From the NCBI GenBank assembly GCA_022494885.1, contig JAGVSM010002439.1, positions 1 through 64,000 of the forward strand: DNA of 64,000 nt, read 5' to 3'. The translations under genes were made by a program, and so were the position numbers. The notes under the pieces are model-generated. The model ran no database searches. It was not told the DNA's origin and saw nothing but the letters and a program-made list of their open reading frames with translations. Positions within the stretch are counted from its first letter, which is position 1, and each line of letters starts with the position of its first letter. The DNA is from Micrasema longulum (lineage: Eukaryota; Arthropoda; Insecta; Trichoptera; Brachycentridae). Below are positions 1 through 11,285 of this stretch, in pieces.

Positions 1-190
1 AAAGGCATCGAAACGAAAAAAAATATTCTGATACTTAAAAAAACAACCAAATCGGTTTAATTTTGGGGTTGCGGAGAACGGGACAGCGAAATGACGATTT
101 TGTCGATTTTAGCTAGCCATAATCAGTCCGACGTGCAGTTGTCTTTTTCGCACAGTATCGGGAAGGCATTTGCGAGAGAGTGGCAGAAAA
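1..190 (-). repeat. Dispersed repeat A, copy 1
   Basis: TAATCAGTCCGACGTGCAGT and TGTCTTTTTCGCACAGTA match the inverse of 16930-17030. The left part is cut by the window edge. Translation in this orientation (QSDVQLSFSHSIG) is similar in all three copies, which may simply reflect DNA similarity. Confidence 0.68.
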
Positions 191-1617
191 GCAATGTTCA
201 AATACCTATTCAACAATATTATCGACCTATGCATATCATCTTAGTAAAAATACTTTTGTTTTACATATTACAGGATGAGGAATATGGGATCATAAGCTCA
301 ATCACAAATAACTATCGACGTGCTAATAAGCGACGTGATAACAATTTCTCACCATGGTCGTTTGTCGTATTCGCGATCACAATGGAACATCCGTGAACAC
401 CTAATATTAAATGTCAAAATATTTACGTTTCGCGACGTATAATCCTGCTGCGCAATCACATATTTGAATTCCACTGGTATAAATATGGAAAATATTCCAA
501 AATTGCTATTATTATTTATTTATTTATTATTTATCATGCTATTCATTGCATTTAGCCAACGGTTGGCAAGCCAAATGTCAAGAAAAGCGGTCGCCATATT
601 AATTGTAAATAAATTTTCCCTTTTTTGTGTTAGATACTCCTTACTATTTTGCAAATGCAATGTATTGTAATATTTTTATAATAAACGGCGATTTTTCGCT
701 AATGTACTGTATTTATTTACGAGGAAAACAAAAAACAAACCGACACGAGCGTTGAATTAGAGATTACACATTCGTTGACTTATGACTGCGATAACTTAAG
801 CATGTTCATCATTGTTCATTGTGATCGCTCAAATGCTTAGCATGTTTTTAAGCACGTCGATAGTTATTTGTGATTGAGCTACAGGTGATGAGTTTGGAAG
901 GACACAGGAAGAGGATCCAGGAAAAATTAAGCGATGTTAGGGTTAAAGTTTATAATAATGTTTCTTGCGTTTCCTAAAAGTGGCCAAGGAAGGTGCATTT
1001 ATTTTTAGAAAAGTATCTCATTTCTTCGAAGAAATGTTTCTCATGTCGACACCTTGAACAGAAAAGGAAGTGCTGAAGAATGATGTGTTATGTCGACGAG
1101 TAAAAGGTGTTCTCCTCTGAAAAGAGCGAACAGTTATTGGCGAGTCACAGAAAATGACTTACAATGATTAAAGAACGGAAAATTCTGCTTCGGTACTATA
1201 TTTATTATTATGGTTTACACAATTCAGTAGCCAGCAGCCAAACGACAATTACATGCAACATAATTATTCACATTACATTTGTATGTCATCGTTTAACACT
1301 TCATAATGCCGTTCGGGATGACTTTTTGCGAAGTCTGATGTCACTCTGTAAAATAATGAAACACAGATGAACAACCGTTCTGAGTCACGTTTTTTTGCAT
1401 TTACTCATATAATATGTACGCATATTATTATGAAACCAGAAAAGGCGAATATCACATCCTTTTAATGATATAATCAAATATTTACTTGCAGTCAATTTTA
1501 TGTTTCGTAACCCAATATCCATGAAGCACGAGGCATTTGTATTGAATTGTTGTGGTCTGATGAAGAAAAGTGGTTTCAAGAAAATCTGTTAGTGGCACAG
1601 CGTTAAATGTAAACATA
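191..1617. other. Spacer, nothing supported
   Basis: AT-rich spacer. Only short open frames without recognisable motifs. No splice-linked exons or repeats that recur elsewhere in the window were seen. Confidence 0.5.
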
Positions 1618-1745
1618 ACGAACCGGGTTGTGGTTCCGTTGTCGTGTCGCGGACTCACGAATAAGAAGTCCGAGGTTCGAACAACGATAAACCCCATTTT
1701 CTAGCACAGTTATTTACGACTAGGTAGTTGAAAGTTGTGAATGTT
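1618..1745 (+). repeat. tRNA-headed SINE, family B, diverged
   Basis: GGGTTGTGGTTCCGTTGTCG, GAGGTTCGAACAACG and CCCATTTTCTAGCACAGTTA match the family B head and body in plus orientation. Confidence 0.6.
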
Positions 1746-1879
1746 CCCAAAAATTCAAAAAGTCTGCAATACAGATAATATTTTTTTAATCTAAATGTGT
1801 TGCAATATGGAAGTCTAATATGGAAGTTGAGGTTCGAACTGTCTGTAGGGTCGCAGTGAGTCACATCTTGCTGGAGGAT

Positions 1880-2262
1880 GCGATTCTATAAAATGCTGCA
1901 AACGCCCAGTTGCATTCCATCGGCACCACCACTGACTAGTCCAACTCGTTAGCGTCCACGTCGCGAACCCAATGGGATCACACTCATAGCGGCGTGATCA
2001 CAGCAGATAACGAGAGGATGAAAGGCGAGTTTTTGGCGCCTCAAAACCAAAACCAACCGGCCAAGGGAAGGTAACCCCGACAGAAAAACCCACCTGAGAA
2101 GGCAGCGGGAAACCACTCTGGTCATCACTGCGGCGAGTATATCAATAAGCAGTCGTCCTGGCTGCGAAATATTAAGTAGCGCAGGACAGATACATACATA
2201 CGCTTTCGCTGAAGTGATCGCCAACGTCGGGGGGACCCGGCAAGGCACTAGAGGAAGAAGAT
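1880..2262. repeat. GC-rich island of unknown repeat, probably retroelement 5' region
   Basis: GC-rich sequence within AT-rich surroundings, with GGGAAACCACTCTGGTCATC and CGCCAACGTCGGGGGGACCC ending in GAGGAAGAAG. A diverged partial match (GCCAGCGTTGGGGATACCCA) lies at 31303-31325. The style recalls LINE or SINE 5' segments, but I cannot place it. Confidence 0.4.
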
Positions 2263-2900
2263 GGAAGTCTAAGCATTTACAGGGCTTATAAACTGTCATT
2301 GTCTGATTGAAGTGGCCCATGTTTGAACATCCACATTTCTCAACTCTTTCATCTGTTGACTTTTGTAAAGTAAAAGAGCTGAAACCTTTATCACGTGGGT
2401 GAGATTCATCCGGCTGAACCAAATCACCTACTAAGCAACGCCTGAAAAAAAAAATCAAATTTTTATACTTCTTTTACCAGGTAGTAATTCAACAATGTTT
2501 GAGCATGTCCAAATGCTTGCAGACTGGCTGGATTTCCTCTTGAAAATGTTTTCCCTCTCTGTTGAAATAAATTTAAATATGAATAACTTCCTAGGGAGGA
2601 AATTCAGCCAATCTGCAAGCATTTGGACATACTCAAACATTGATGGTTAAGTATGTCCAAATGTTCGTAGACAGGCTGGATTTCCTCCCTAGGTAGTTAT
2701 TTAGATTAAATTTGTCGCAACTGAGAGGGAAAACATTTTGAGAAGGGAATGTGGAAGTCTAGGCATTTACAGGGCTTATAATCTGTCATTGGATGGATTA
2801 AGTGGCCACTTTACACTTACATCAAATTTAGATCTCAATAACTCCCCAGGGAGGAAATCCAACCTGTCTACAAACATTTGGACATACTCAAACATTGTTA
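2262..2900. repeat. Rearranged copies of the ~394-bp dispersed repeat
   Basis: A plus-oriented core (2262-2455) is followed by terminal segments in alternating orientation: CAATGTTTGAGCATGTCCAA (2493), inverted at about 2620-2640, direct again at 2648-2800, inverted at about 2870-2897. This shows that the family has long inverted ends built around TTTGAGTATGTCCAAATG and a CCTAGG motif. Confidence 0.75.
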
Positions 2901-3109
2901 ATATTTATTTTATTTAGTAAAAAAATACATATCAGATTTTGGTCCCTTAATCGTTATGTGAACGTAGGCGTTATGTCACAATTTTTTAAATATTTTTTTT
3001 TCATTAATAAAAGTTTAAGTACAGTTCCTTCACATAAAACCATCTGCATCTTACAAGAAGTAGCAGAAATCAGAGTTTGGTAGTGGATGACGGTGTTATG
3101 TTATCAAAT

Positions 3110-3490
3110 TATCGTCATCACCAACCCCTTTCCGCACCCGGTGGTACATAAAACACTGCATTGGTAAAACAAATCCAGCATAGTACGGTAATCTGTTACA
3201 TGAAGGTAAGATGATCAGTCTTACGCTCCAGGTGCCAGTTCAGGAACAATTAAATACTGCCGTTCCAAAAACCTTTAAAATCAATATTTCACGTCACCCT
3301 AAGAAAAATGGAGCCCAGGACCTCAAGAATGGTAGGCGAATGCGTCAAACGAGACGGACTTATTTCCACTCGATTTTCTTATTCAGGACTGTTACCTGAT
3401 AGCAGCTATCGAATAGAAAACACTCATACAGGATCCTGGTTCTATTTCAGACACGTAACTGTATTCTTCATCCGCATGGATACAAGGAAT
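3110..3490 (-). repeat. SINE family C copy with extended flank
   Basis: CACTGCATTGGTAAAACAA, GGTAAGATGATCAGTCTTAC, GGTGCCAGTTCAGGAAC and the tRNA-like GGACCTCAAGAATGGTAGGC. Extra sequence (TTTCTTATTCAGGACTGTTA) is shared with the copies at 29255 and 45895. Confidence 0.7.
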
Positions 3491-4370
3491 CAAGTTATAC
3501 CTAATAAAAATAAATGAAGGCGTTGTGGGACCTTCATTCTTACTGGAGTATTTATGTTTTGCAAGTAAATCTTTGATAAATAAGACTTTTGAACTTTTTC
3601 AAAGATGGTGAATAGTAATTATATTTATTTATTCATGCATTTAATATATACCGTTTTTTGTTCACTTTGCCCAGCTGTATGAAACAGTACTTATGATTTT
3701 CTTGTTGTACTCGTATTACTGTTGAATGTTTTATTATTTAAACATTCTTAGGTTAATTTATTAAATATAAATCTTGTATAATTTTTAGGTTTAATTTTTT
3801 AAAAATAAATATTGGGTATAAGAAAATTTATGTTTTAAAAAAATATATATATTAAGCCAAATATGTTAGTATTATAAATGTTTGCAAAAGGCAGATTTGC
3901 CGTTTATGTTAATAAAATAAATAAAAACGCAACTGTTATTTTACTTTAGTATTTTTTAACGAACTAATAGTGTAATAATTCATTTTAAAAAAAACTAACT
4001 CTAAGACCACGACGTTCTATATAATTAAATCATCTCCTTGTTCATGCATTATTTAACGTCAATTGTTTATACTCTAAGATTATTAATCAACTTCAAAAAA
4101 CGTAATGCATGTAATTAAAATAAATTACAAGCTAGAAACGTGTATGGGTAAATACATTTTTCTTATGTTTATTGGGTTGTCGGTCAATATGTACCGTTAC
4201 ACATGGTAATGTTAGCAAACTGACTGATCTTCGGGTCATATTATACGTATATATATCCATAGAACTGTATATTTTATACTTATACGTACATTCCCGTTAT
4301 GTAAGTCCCTAGGATTATTTTACTCGGAGAAAATAAAAGGAAAAAACGCTTTCAACAACAGCGATCTATA
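3491..4370. other. AT-rich spacer, nothing supported
   Basis: Very AT-rich, with poly-A/T and AATAAA-like strings by chance. No coding or repeat signal found. Confidence 0.5.
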
Positions 4371-5030
4371 TTAAATAGACACGTTACAAGCGCGCACCAA
4401 TAGGCCCTGGGCCCCACTGTGGGTTGCCCAAATGTGCTCCTCATGGGTCATGGGCCAGGAAGCAGAGTGTAATGCTCTGGCAAAAAGTACCTGGTCAGCA
4501 CCACGCGAAGCAGCCGATAAAAGTGTACTCGCAAAGGTTTGATTTCGAGGGCACTGCAATTGAACAAACAACTTGCTAGCAGGAACCTTTCTGAGACTTC
4601 TAGATGTAGGTTCTGCAGTACAGATGAGAAACGCCTACACACATTGTACATATGTGAATGTGATGCTTTATAGCATGGAAGAAGACGCATCCTCGGGGGA
4701 CCACTGGTTAAACCTGAGAATATTAAAGGGCTCGCCCCTTACGTAATAGCCCGATACTTGCCCGATGCGGAACAACATCGCTTTGTTCCGTGTATCCGAA
4801 GGGGTTTTCCGGAGCAGGATTCTCCTACTACTTTGACATGAGTCTCTATCATGTTTTTTTTTTTTATAATATGTACGTATTGAATATATGTTTGTAATGT
4901 AAATGTTATATTTAAATTAATTAATTGAATTGAATTGAATTTACGGATCTGGGCTTGGAGGAAGAGATTTGGCAAAATGAGAACTCTCGCCTTCCCCACA
5001 GTAGCTAGACTCTTTAAAGACCTAGGCCGC
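4371..5030 (+). mobile_element. Non-LTR retrotransposon 3' end, family with Cys/His tail motif (LINE-1 type a)
   Basis: Plus-strand reading gives RCRFCSTDEKRLHTLYICEC, then RRILGGPLVKPENIKGLAPY, the Cys-Cys-His-Cys tail typical of the ORF2 C-terminus of R1/I/Lian-like LINEs. It is followed by a non-coding tail with AATTG repeats at about 4917-4940. In-frame stops show decay. Inverse copies occur at 15425-15655 and 42100-42165. Confidence 0.7.
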
Positions 5031-5084
5031 GATTGTGAACGCTATCGTCATCGGTACATATCGAAACGCTATAAACTAACATAA

Positions 5085-5605
5085 TAATAATAATTATGGA
5101 TAGCTTATATAGCGCCATTTTCGTAATAAAATACCTCAAGGGCGCTTTACATGGTGATTCTATTGTTAAGTTAATTTAATTGAAGCTTTTAAATTTGTAA
5201 TTTAATAAAAATAATTTATTTTGTTGTCACGTGCTACGGACTTATTCAAATGATTTAGAGAACAAGTGGGTTTTAAGTCTTTTCCGAAACATCACTTCAC
5301 TTTCACAGCCTCGCACCTCTGCTAGAAGAGCATTCCATGCCATAGAGCCTGCGACCGCAAATGCGCGTTCACTAAATTTAGTGCGCTGTTTGCGTAGAGG
5401 TATAATAACTTTTCGTCTCCCCGTAGACGTAGCTGATCTATGCGTGAGACGCCTGTCAGCTAGTTCATCTGGAATGCATAGTTCCCTTAGATATTCCGGA
5501 GCCGAGTTGTGCAGTGACTTATACATAAGCCAACAGAGTTTGTATTCGACCCTCTGTGGAAAACGTAGCCAGTGTAGTTCTATTTATGAACGAAAGTGTG
5601 TATAA
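5085..5605 (-). mobile_element. Non-LTR retrotransposon tail (RT C-terminus plus 3' UTR)
   Basis: The minus frame 5526-5242 reads YKSLHNSAPEYLRELC, then FSERAFAVAGSMAWNALL, then FRKRLKTHLF, the standard end of CR1/Jockey-like reverse transcriptase ORFs. The 3' UTR follows to the left and ends at about 5085 in an ATT microsatellite. Its terminal motif (GCGCCCTTGAGGT, then GCGCTAT) recurs at 24825-24895, 36057-36092, 38048-38100 and 40330-40390. Confidence 0.75.
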
Positions 5606-6197
5606 CTGTATGAAAACTCAAAGTATCTTCGTCGATAACCTGTAATTGAACATCCATAGAAAAAAAATGTAAATATATTATATTTTTTATACAGAAAACT
5701 TAATTTTACTTAGTAGATAAATTGAAGATAAATTTTAACTTCCAATTAGAATGCGTACCATGTACTTGGAGGGCGAGTATATTAATTCACGGGGACCCGT
5801 CACAATAGATCTTCACAGAAGCACTCCCTCCACATACCCAAAAACCGTTTTAAAGACCGTGGTTTTAATTGAATTAAAAATCTATAGTTTTCAGTGCCCT
5901 TTTCACTGTGCCTTTGGCAATTTATATGGAGGGTTTATGTCGGATGTTATCATTCTTTCACATTGCAAATACAAATGGTAGCAAAACTGTGTTTACTAGT
6001 TTTAAATACCGTTACAAAAATCAATTTTCAAAACGGTATTTTTTCTAAATTTAATAACAACTAATATATTGCATTTCAATTCGTGGGTAATTGCCTTCCT
6101 CGTCTTCATTCCCTAACGGACAATCGTCGTGATTGAACGTGACGCTACGAAGAATAATGCCGCCATGTGTAATGAGAAAATACTTTAACCATACTGT
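5606..6197. other. Spacer, nothing supported
   Basis: No frame with recognisable protein features. GGGGACCCGTCACAATAGAT (5790) has an inverse partner GATCTATTGTGACGGGTCCC at 15419, indicating a shared but unidentified repeat. Confidence 0.4.
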
Positions 6198-6375
6198 GGG
6201 CCTTACTCATAAACTCGGCGTAAAGTTACGCTTAGGCGTAGTATACTTAGGTATAGTAGTATAATTCGGACGGGAATACCATCCTTATTATAGTGGTAGA
6301 ATAAGAATGGTATTCTCATCCGAATTATACCACTATACCAAGTGTAACTTTATGCCAAGTTTACGTGTAAGGCCC
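6198..6375. mobile_element. Hairpin MITE, almost fully palindromic
   Basis: The left half (GGGCCTTACTC, GGCGTAAAGTTAC, GTATAATTCGGACGGGAAT) is mirrored by the right half (ATTCTCATCCGAATTATAC, GTAACTTTATGCC, GTAAGGCCC). The short loop is near 6287-6300. No target duplication identified. Confidence 0.7.
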
Positions 6376-6984
6376 TATCACTATGAAAGACAGTGAGTGA
6401 TACAGACAATTTAATTCTTAATTACAAATAAATTTAGCCGAAAAATATGCAGCTGCTTATCCTTTTTCATTGATTGATTCTCACACAATTCATACAATTG
6501 TTGTATACTAAATAATATAACTAACGTGCGGCCAATTGAATGAGCAATTCATTTGGCGACAATAGGATGCACCACGAAGCGGCAATGTGCCTATTGTACA
6601 CAATGGCAGCAAAGAAATGGTGAAATAAAGCTTCAGATACCTGCACAAACAATATGTTAAGCAACTTTCTACGACGCCTCATGAGTTGAGTGAATTAATT
6701 AATTAATTGTTGTGCAAGGCGGATTGTCATTATTTCTGTCTCGCCACTAAACAAGCGGTATTGTGTGATTCGTGTGAGCTGACGATAAAAAACATTAAAC
6801 GGTATTTTATTGGGGATTTGTTTCCGACATAAAAAGTTGTGCGACTCGAAGTACGCAGACGATGCGGTTCTTCTTAAAAAGTCCAATGGTGATATTTAGA
6901 AAATTGTCGACAGACCGGAGGAAAACTCCGCTCGTCTGGGTCCTGAATAGCAATACCAAAAAGACCCAGATTATGTGCCACAAA

Positions 6985-7190
6985 TTAATCCTGTCCTGAC
7001 CCTGATCACCCTTTTTATAATAATTACAATGGACAGAGGATCGATAAATTTTACGGCTTTAAATACTTGATTAAAAATGTAAGTTAACACTGCAATATTT
7101 AACTGTTTATGGACTGGCACCTGAAGCGTAAGACTGATCACCAGGTGATCGAGATACATTTCATTTGGTGTACCCAATGTAGTGCCCTAT
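6985..7190 (+). repeat. SINE family C copy, headless
   Basis: GACTGGCACCTGAAGCGTAA, GACTGATCACCAGGTGATC and ATGTAGTGCCCTATAT match the family body. It ends about 50 bp before the TA-flanked MITE. Confidence 0.65.
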
Positions 7191-7241
7191 ATATTAATGT
7201 GCGCAAGAATTTTTGAATTTTGGTTATCAATCCATATTATA

Positions 7242-7598
7242 CGGGTGTTCTTTAAACCCTGTCACATCCGAAACCACGATGATCAGTATGGGCAAGAAGA
7301 CATAATAGCATATTTTAAAAAAATATTTGGAACAAAGATTTTTTTTTTTAATATTTAAAAAACAAATGGTTGCTTACTTCTGCAGGGGAGAAGTGAGGGG
7401 AGCGCGGCGCTGTGTCAAACTCCCCCCTTCTCCTCCTCGTTTCACCCCTGCAGAAGTAAGCAACTATTTGCTTTTTGTGATGTTTTATTTTTTCAAATTT
7501 TATTCGTTCTAAAAAAATATTTTAATGGGCCAATATGTCTTCTGGCTCATTACTGATCACCGTGGTTTCGGATGTGTCAGGGTTTTAAGAATACCCTG
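7242..7598. mobile_element. TA-flanked MITE, copy 1
   Basis: It is bordered by TA at 7240-7241 and 7599-7600. Inverted ends GGGTGTTCTTTAAACCCTGT and GTCAGGGTTTTAAGAATACC extend inward through TCCGAAACCACG/CGTGGTTTCGGA and AAGAAGACATA/TATGTCTTC. The centre holds a further hairpin around TTGCTTACTTCTGCAGGGG. TA flanks suggest a Tc1/mariner-mobilised element. No ORF. Confidence 0.8.
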
Positions 7599-7600
7599 TA

Positions 7601-8675
7601 TAAGATAGCTTCTATTGCCCCATATTTTAATCACATATCTACATCTCATACCTTTTTGTGATTAATTATGTTATAATGGTTGATATACTTATTTTATTTC
7701 TTTTGAAAATTAACTCAAGGGCATTAGGTGTATTGAAAAGTGTACCTGTTCTGCACGGAGTCCCTGTATAAAACTAGATATATAGAGAAATATTAAAATA
7801 TATCTTCGCATTTTTATCTTTGATTCTTTCAACCTTCTCGCTCGCAAGCGAGTGCTTTTCATCTGTGACTGTCACTAAGTTGATTTAGAATGGACCACCT
7901 ACCTAAATGATGCGGGCATAGCATATAATTTGGTTTGATTAGGCGCTGACTCAAACATTGAAAGAAAAATATACGTGAATCACCGCTGAACATTGGCCGT
8001 TGAATTCGGGGGATTTAGAACACTATTTCCGCGTCATAAACACCTGAAGATTTCCAAATCTCTCCATTCATTTTAGCGTTCACTGTCATTGCTCTTCAAA
8101 CGGCCCGTGCCGCGCGTTAGAAATTTCGCGGCATAGATACCCTGAGAACATCTTAACACTATCTCGGTAATGCCTACATGACGTGCATTGTTCGATTATT
8201 ATTGCATTGTGTAAAAATACCCTAACAGTTTTAATAATTAATACTGCAAATTAAAATGAAATCAACATTCTTATCAACTGTTCAAAGGATGTAACGCAAA
8301 GACGTTCTTTAACAGTCCTTGGCAAATATTAGATATGTACACCTACTTCCATACATTTCGTCATAAACGCCCTTCGGTTACCTACGTAAGAATAAAACAT
8401 GTGTCAGAAAATCTTATTGAAGATATGACCCAATTAATATTGTGCTATCCTATTTTAAACAAATATTTTAATCAAGATCTGCGCGCGCATCCCACGCCTG
8501 TGATACTGTTAAATATCAACTTCAACTGTCGACGCGTATTTGTTGTTGCTTGTGTCACTTTATTTATCCTCGATCTATGTTTCACTGCACTTTTTCCCTT
8601 CACGTTTGCCCTTCTTTTCTGGAAATACTTTTCAGTCAAGTTCACGATCCATGTTTTAGAAACTAACTGCTACTA
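7601..8675. other. Spacer, nothing supported
   Basis: Unique-looking AT-rich sequence. The longest frame (8335-8676, 113 codons) has no recognisable motif and lies against a LINE fragment. Confidence 0.45.
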
Positions 8676-9135
8676 AATGCTGGGTTTCATTTTAAGAATT
8701 TCCAAACCCATTAAAAAAATTAATACATTGAAGACTCTATACTACACTTTTGTACGCAGTAATTTGGGGTTTGCATCAGTTATGTGGAATTTGGAGCCCA
8801 CAATACATAACATATGTTGAAAGCGTTGAAAATGTTCGATGGAAACTTTTAAAATACCTTAATTATCAAAACAATAAAACGCTTTGTACCTACAGCCAAT
8901 CTACTAATCAAAACAGATTTTTACGCTTGAAAATAGACGCATTATATCTGAATTATGCTATTTATGTAAATTATTAAATAATAAAGTAGACTCTTCAAAC
9001 CTACTCTCCAAAATTTATTTTAATGTCCCCTTTCGCGTGACACGAAATAAATATTTATTCCATCTGCCAGTCTGTAGCACTAACTATGCACAACACGTTT
9101 TCCTCTGTCGTTCTTGTTCAAATTATTTTTTTTTT
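8676..9135 (+). mobile_element. Non-LTR retrotransposon RT C-terminal fragment
   Basis: Across several frames the plus strand reads LGFILRISKPIKKINTLKTL, then YYTFVRSNLGFASVMWN, then WKLLKYLNYQN, then KIYFNVPFRVTRNKYLFHLP and CSTNYAQH. This order is the C-terminal ORF2 segment of Jockey/I-type LINEs. Frameshifts and stops show it is dead. A poly-T run follows. Confidence 0.75.
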
Positions 9136-10175
9136 TTTCATTAATTGATATATTTAACATGCTCCTTAATTTATTTAAAAATAAACTACGACTATTCTAT
9201 CTTACTGCGATACACCCCACTTGCTTTTTAATTATGCACACGCTTACACACACCTGAACACTTACTCTAATGCAAATACACACAAACACTAAACCATATC
9301 TTTATTATGTAATTTAATCATTATTGACTGTATGTTTGTATAAAATAAATCAATATTTGCATTACCATGATCATAAGAAACCCTTCACATCGACCAAGAA
9401 GCGGCTTCGTTCCATCTATCATACATTTTATATTCTAACAATTTAACAAGTATGTAATCAAAATCAGAAACCAATCGCTCCAATATAATTAGCTTATATA
9501 ATAATTATTATTCATCAACACTTTTACTTCGCTCTATCTCTGACACGTAATTATAAGATGTAAAAATGCAAAGTACTCGAGGAGGTGAGCAATGAACACT
9601 TTCTTGATTTTTTTTTTTATTATTGTTCTCAATAGAAAGTTGTTCAAATTTCTCGCAATTATTCCAACATGGAGTAATTATCATTTTCTTCGTTCGAACA
9701 TATAAATTCTCATCATTATTTTGGCACATTAAGCGGAGATGTGCATTGAAGTAAAATATCAACTGTAAAATTTATTAAATTATAAAATTATATAAACGTA
9801 ATTTGTATTTCTGTACCCATACCTTAATAGAAATACGAATCTAGAACCTACACATATTATATATTACATAAAATAACTTCTTGAATATCTGTTGAAATAA
9901 CTAAAATACCAACATAAGTAGTAAATTATTTTTTTTAATATTTCAAATCTATGTGTGATTTTTTCGATTTTCGTGGATAAAATCTACTACTAAATAGAAA
10001 ATTATAGCTTTAATTTTTTTTTTATTATTGTTAAATAATATAAGACGTTAGTCCACTATATTTGAAGTCAGGGATGGGAGTCTCATAGTAAGTGCTGATT
10101 GAAGTATTTTATTTTACTTACAAAAAGTACGATAAAATTAACGAAAATAGTTATAAATTGAACAAACAACAAACA
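9136..10175. other. AT-rich spacer, nothing supported
   Basis: Poly-T tracts and low-complexity sequence only. No gene or repeat match inside the window. Confidence 0.5.
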
Positions 10176-10620
10176 AACCATCACGCCGTTTCCCCGTAGG
10201 GATAGGCAGAGAAGATAGAACGCCATATCACTCTACCTTGGCATACAGACCTCGCTTCATCTACATTCATACATCTTCTCATGCACGCACGCCGATTATT
10301 CCTACTTTTGACATGTCCATCTTCAAGTATTTGATGGACTTGATCGTGCCATGTCTTTCTCGTTTTCTGCATCCATCGACATTCGCATCGTAGATCCTTT
10401 TAGCCGTTCTTTCGCTGTCCATTCGCTCTACGTGTCCAAACCAACGCAGCAGCTGTCGATAATGCATGTCTCAGCCTTACACACTTTACGGATTTCGACA
10501 TTTGTGCATCTATAATACATCGTTTTACCACACATTCGCCTGAGGGATCGCACTTCGACAGCATTTAACCTACCTAATTGAACAACGAAATCTTAATTAT
10601 GTTAGCGAAAAAAATCAAGG
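10176..10620 (-). mobile_element. Non-LTR retrotransposon tail (FGHVERM family)
   Basis: The minus strand reads [20 protein letters not shown], then a frame-shifted basic tail ending in the GKRRDG-like motif of the repeat. This is the ORF2 C-terminus of a common insect LINE. The same tail recurs at 30185-30760, 37880-38260 and 41180-41335 (minus), and at 47985-48610 (plus). Confidence 0.75.
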
Positions 10621-10683
10621 CTTTTTCTACGGCCGCGAGAGCGTTTGGAATAGCAGCCCGGGCTGGTATTATGAACCTACTTG

Positions 10684-10743
10684 TAGCGCGTATATAGAAC
10701 GTAAATACGCGCTATGCCACGCTATAAATGCGTTCATAATACC
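10684..10743. mobile_element. Small inverted-repeat element abutting another terminus
   Basis: GGTATTATGAAC at 10664-10675 and GTTCATAATACC at 10732-10743 are inverted. Inside, TAGCGCGTAT (10684-10693) and ATACGCGCTA (10705-10714) form a perfect palindrome. Immediately to the left, CTACGGCCGC to TAGCAGCCC (to 10659) is one end of the MITE family seen at 22897-23012. Confidence 0.55.
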
Positions 10744-11285
10744 TGCACTGAGTATGAACAACGCAGAAAATAGAAACCGCGAGGAAATGAGTTTGAAAGG
10801 GTGAATCCATATATTTTTAGGCTTAAAATAATTAGTCGCGTATTTTTTTTATTACGTGTGCTTTACGCAATCGCCAAAATGGATAACAGATCTCGTAGAT
10901 TTAATAACCAAGATATTTAATTTTCAAATGTTGATGTTTTGCGATTATGTATTCCGTTACTTATATTTCTTGAATTACTCCGAGTAAATTAATGGGTATA
11001 ATACAAAACTTGTTCTTGAATCTATTCACCTAATTCTGTATTAATCCACTATTTAACCTTATCCCCGCCTCTTGCCCCTCAATGCTTCCGCGAAGTGTAA
11101 ACGGTATTTTCCGTTAGTACAAACCTTGATGGCGATCTAGGTCTGCAATTACCTACAATTCTCTCTAGATAAAATTAAGTGATTATTTTGTTTTTATTTC
11201 AGTTTCAAGTCCGATGCTAAAGACATTTTGTTTTATTTTGTTACAGAATGCTGGATCACTAGTACCTAAGAAGACCCGGGGTAAG
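10744..11285 (+). other. Upstream intron and exon edge of the pseudokinase gene
   Basis: Contains candidate acceptors ending at 11202 (TTTTTATTTCAG) and 11246 (TTTTGTTACAG) before the ATG at 11286. The promoter and first exon(s) were not identified and may be further left or outside the window. Confidence 0.5.

Noticed and set aside
1949..2458. 169-codon minus-strand frame
   Set aside because: It runs through a GC-rich repeat island and the ~394-bp repeat; the frame is open because the island is GC-rich, not because it encodes a known protein.
8335..8676. 113-codon open frame
   Set aside because: No recognisable motif, AT-rich composition and direct contact with a LINE fragment; no splice context.
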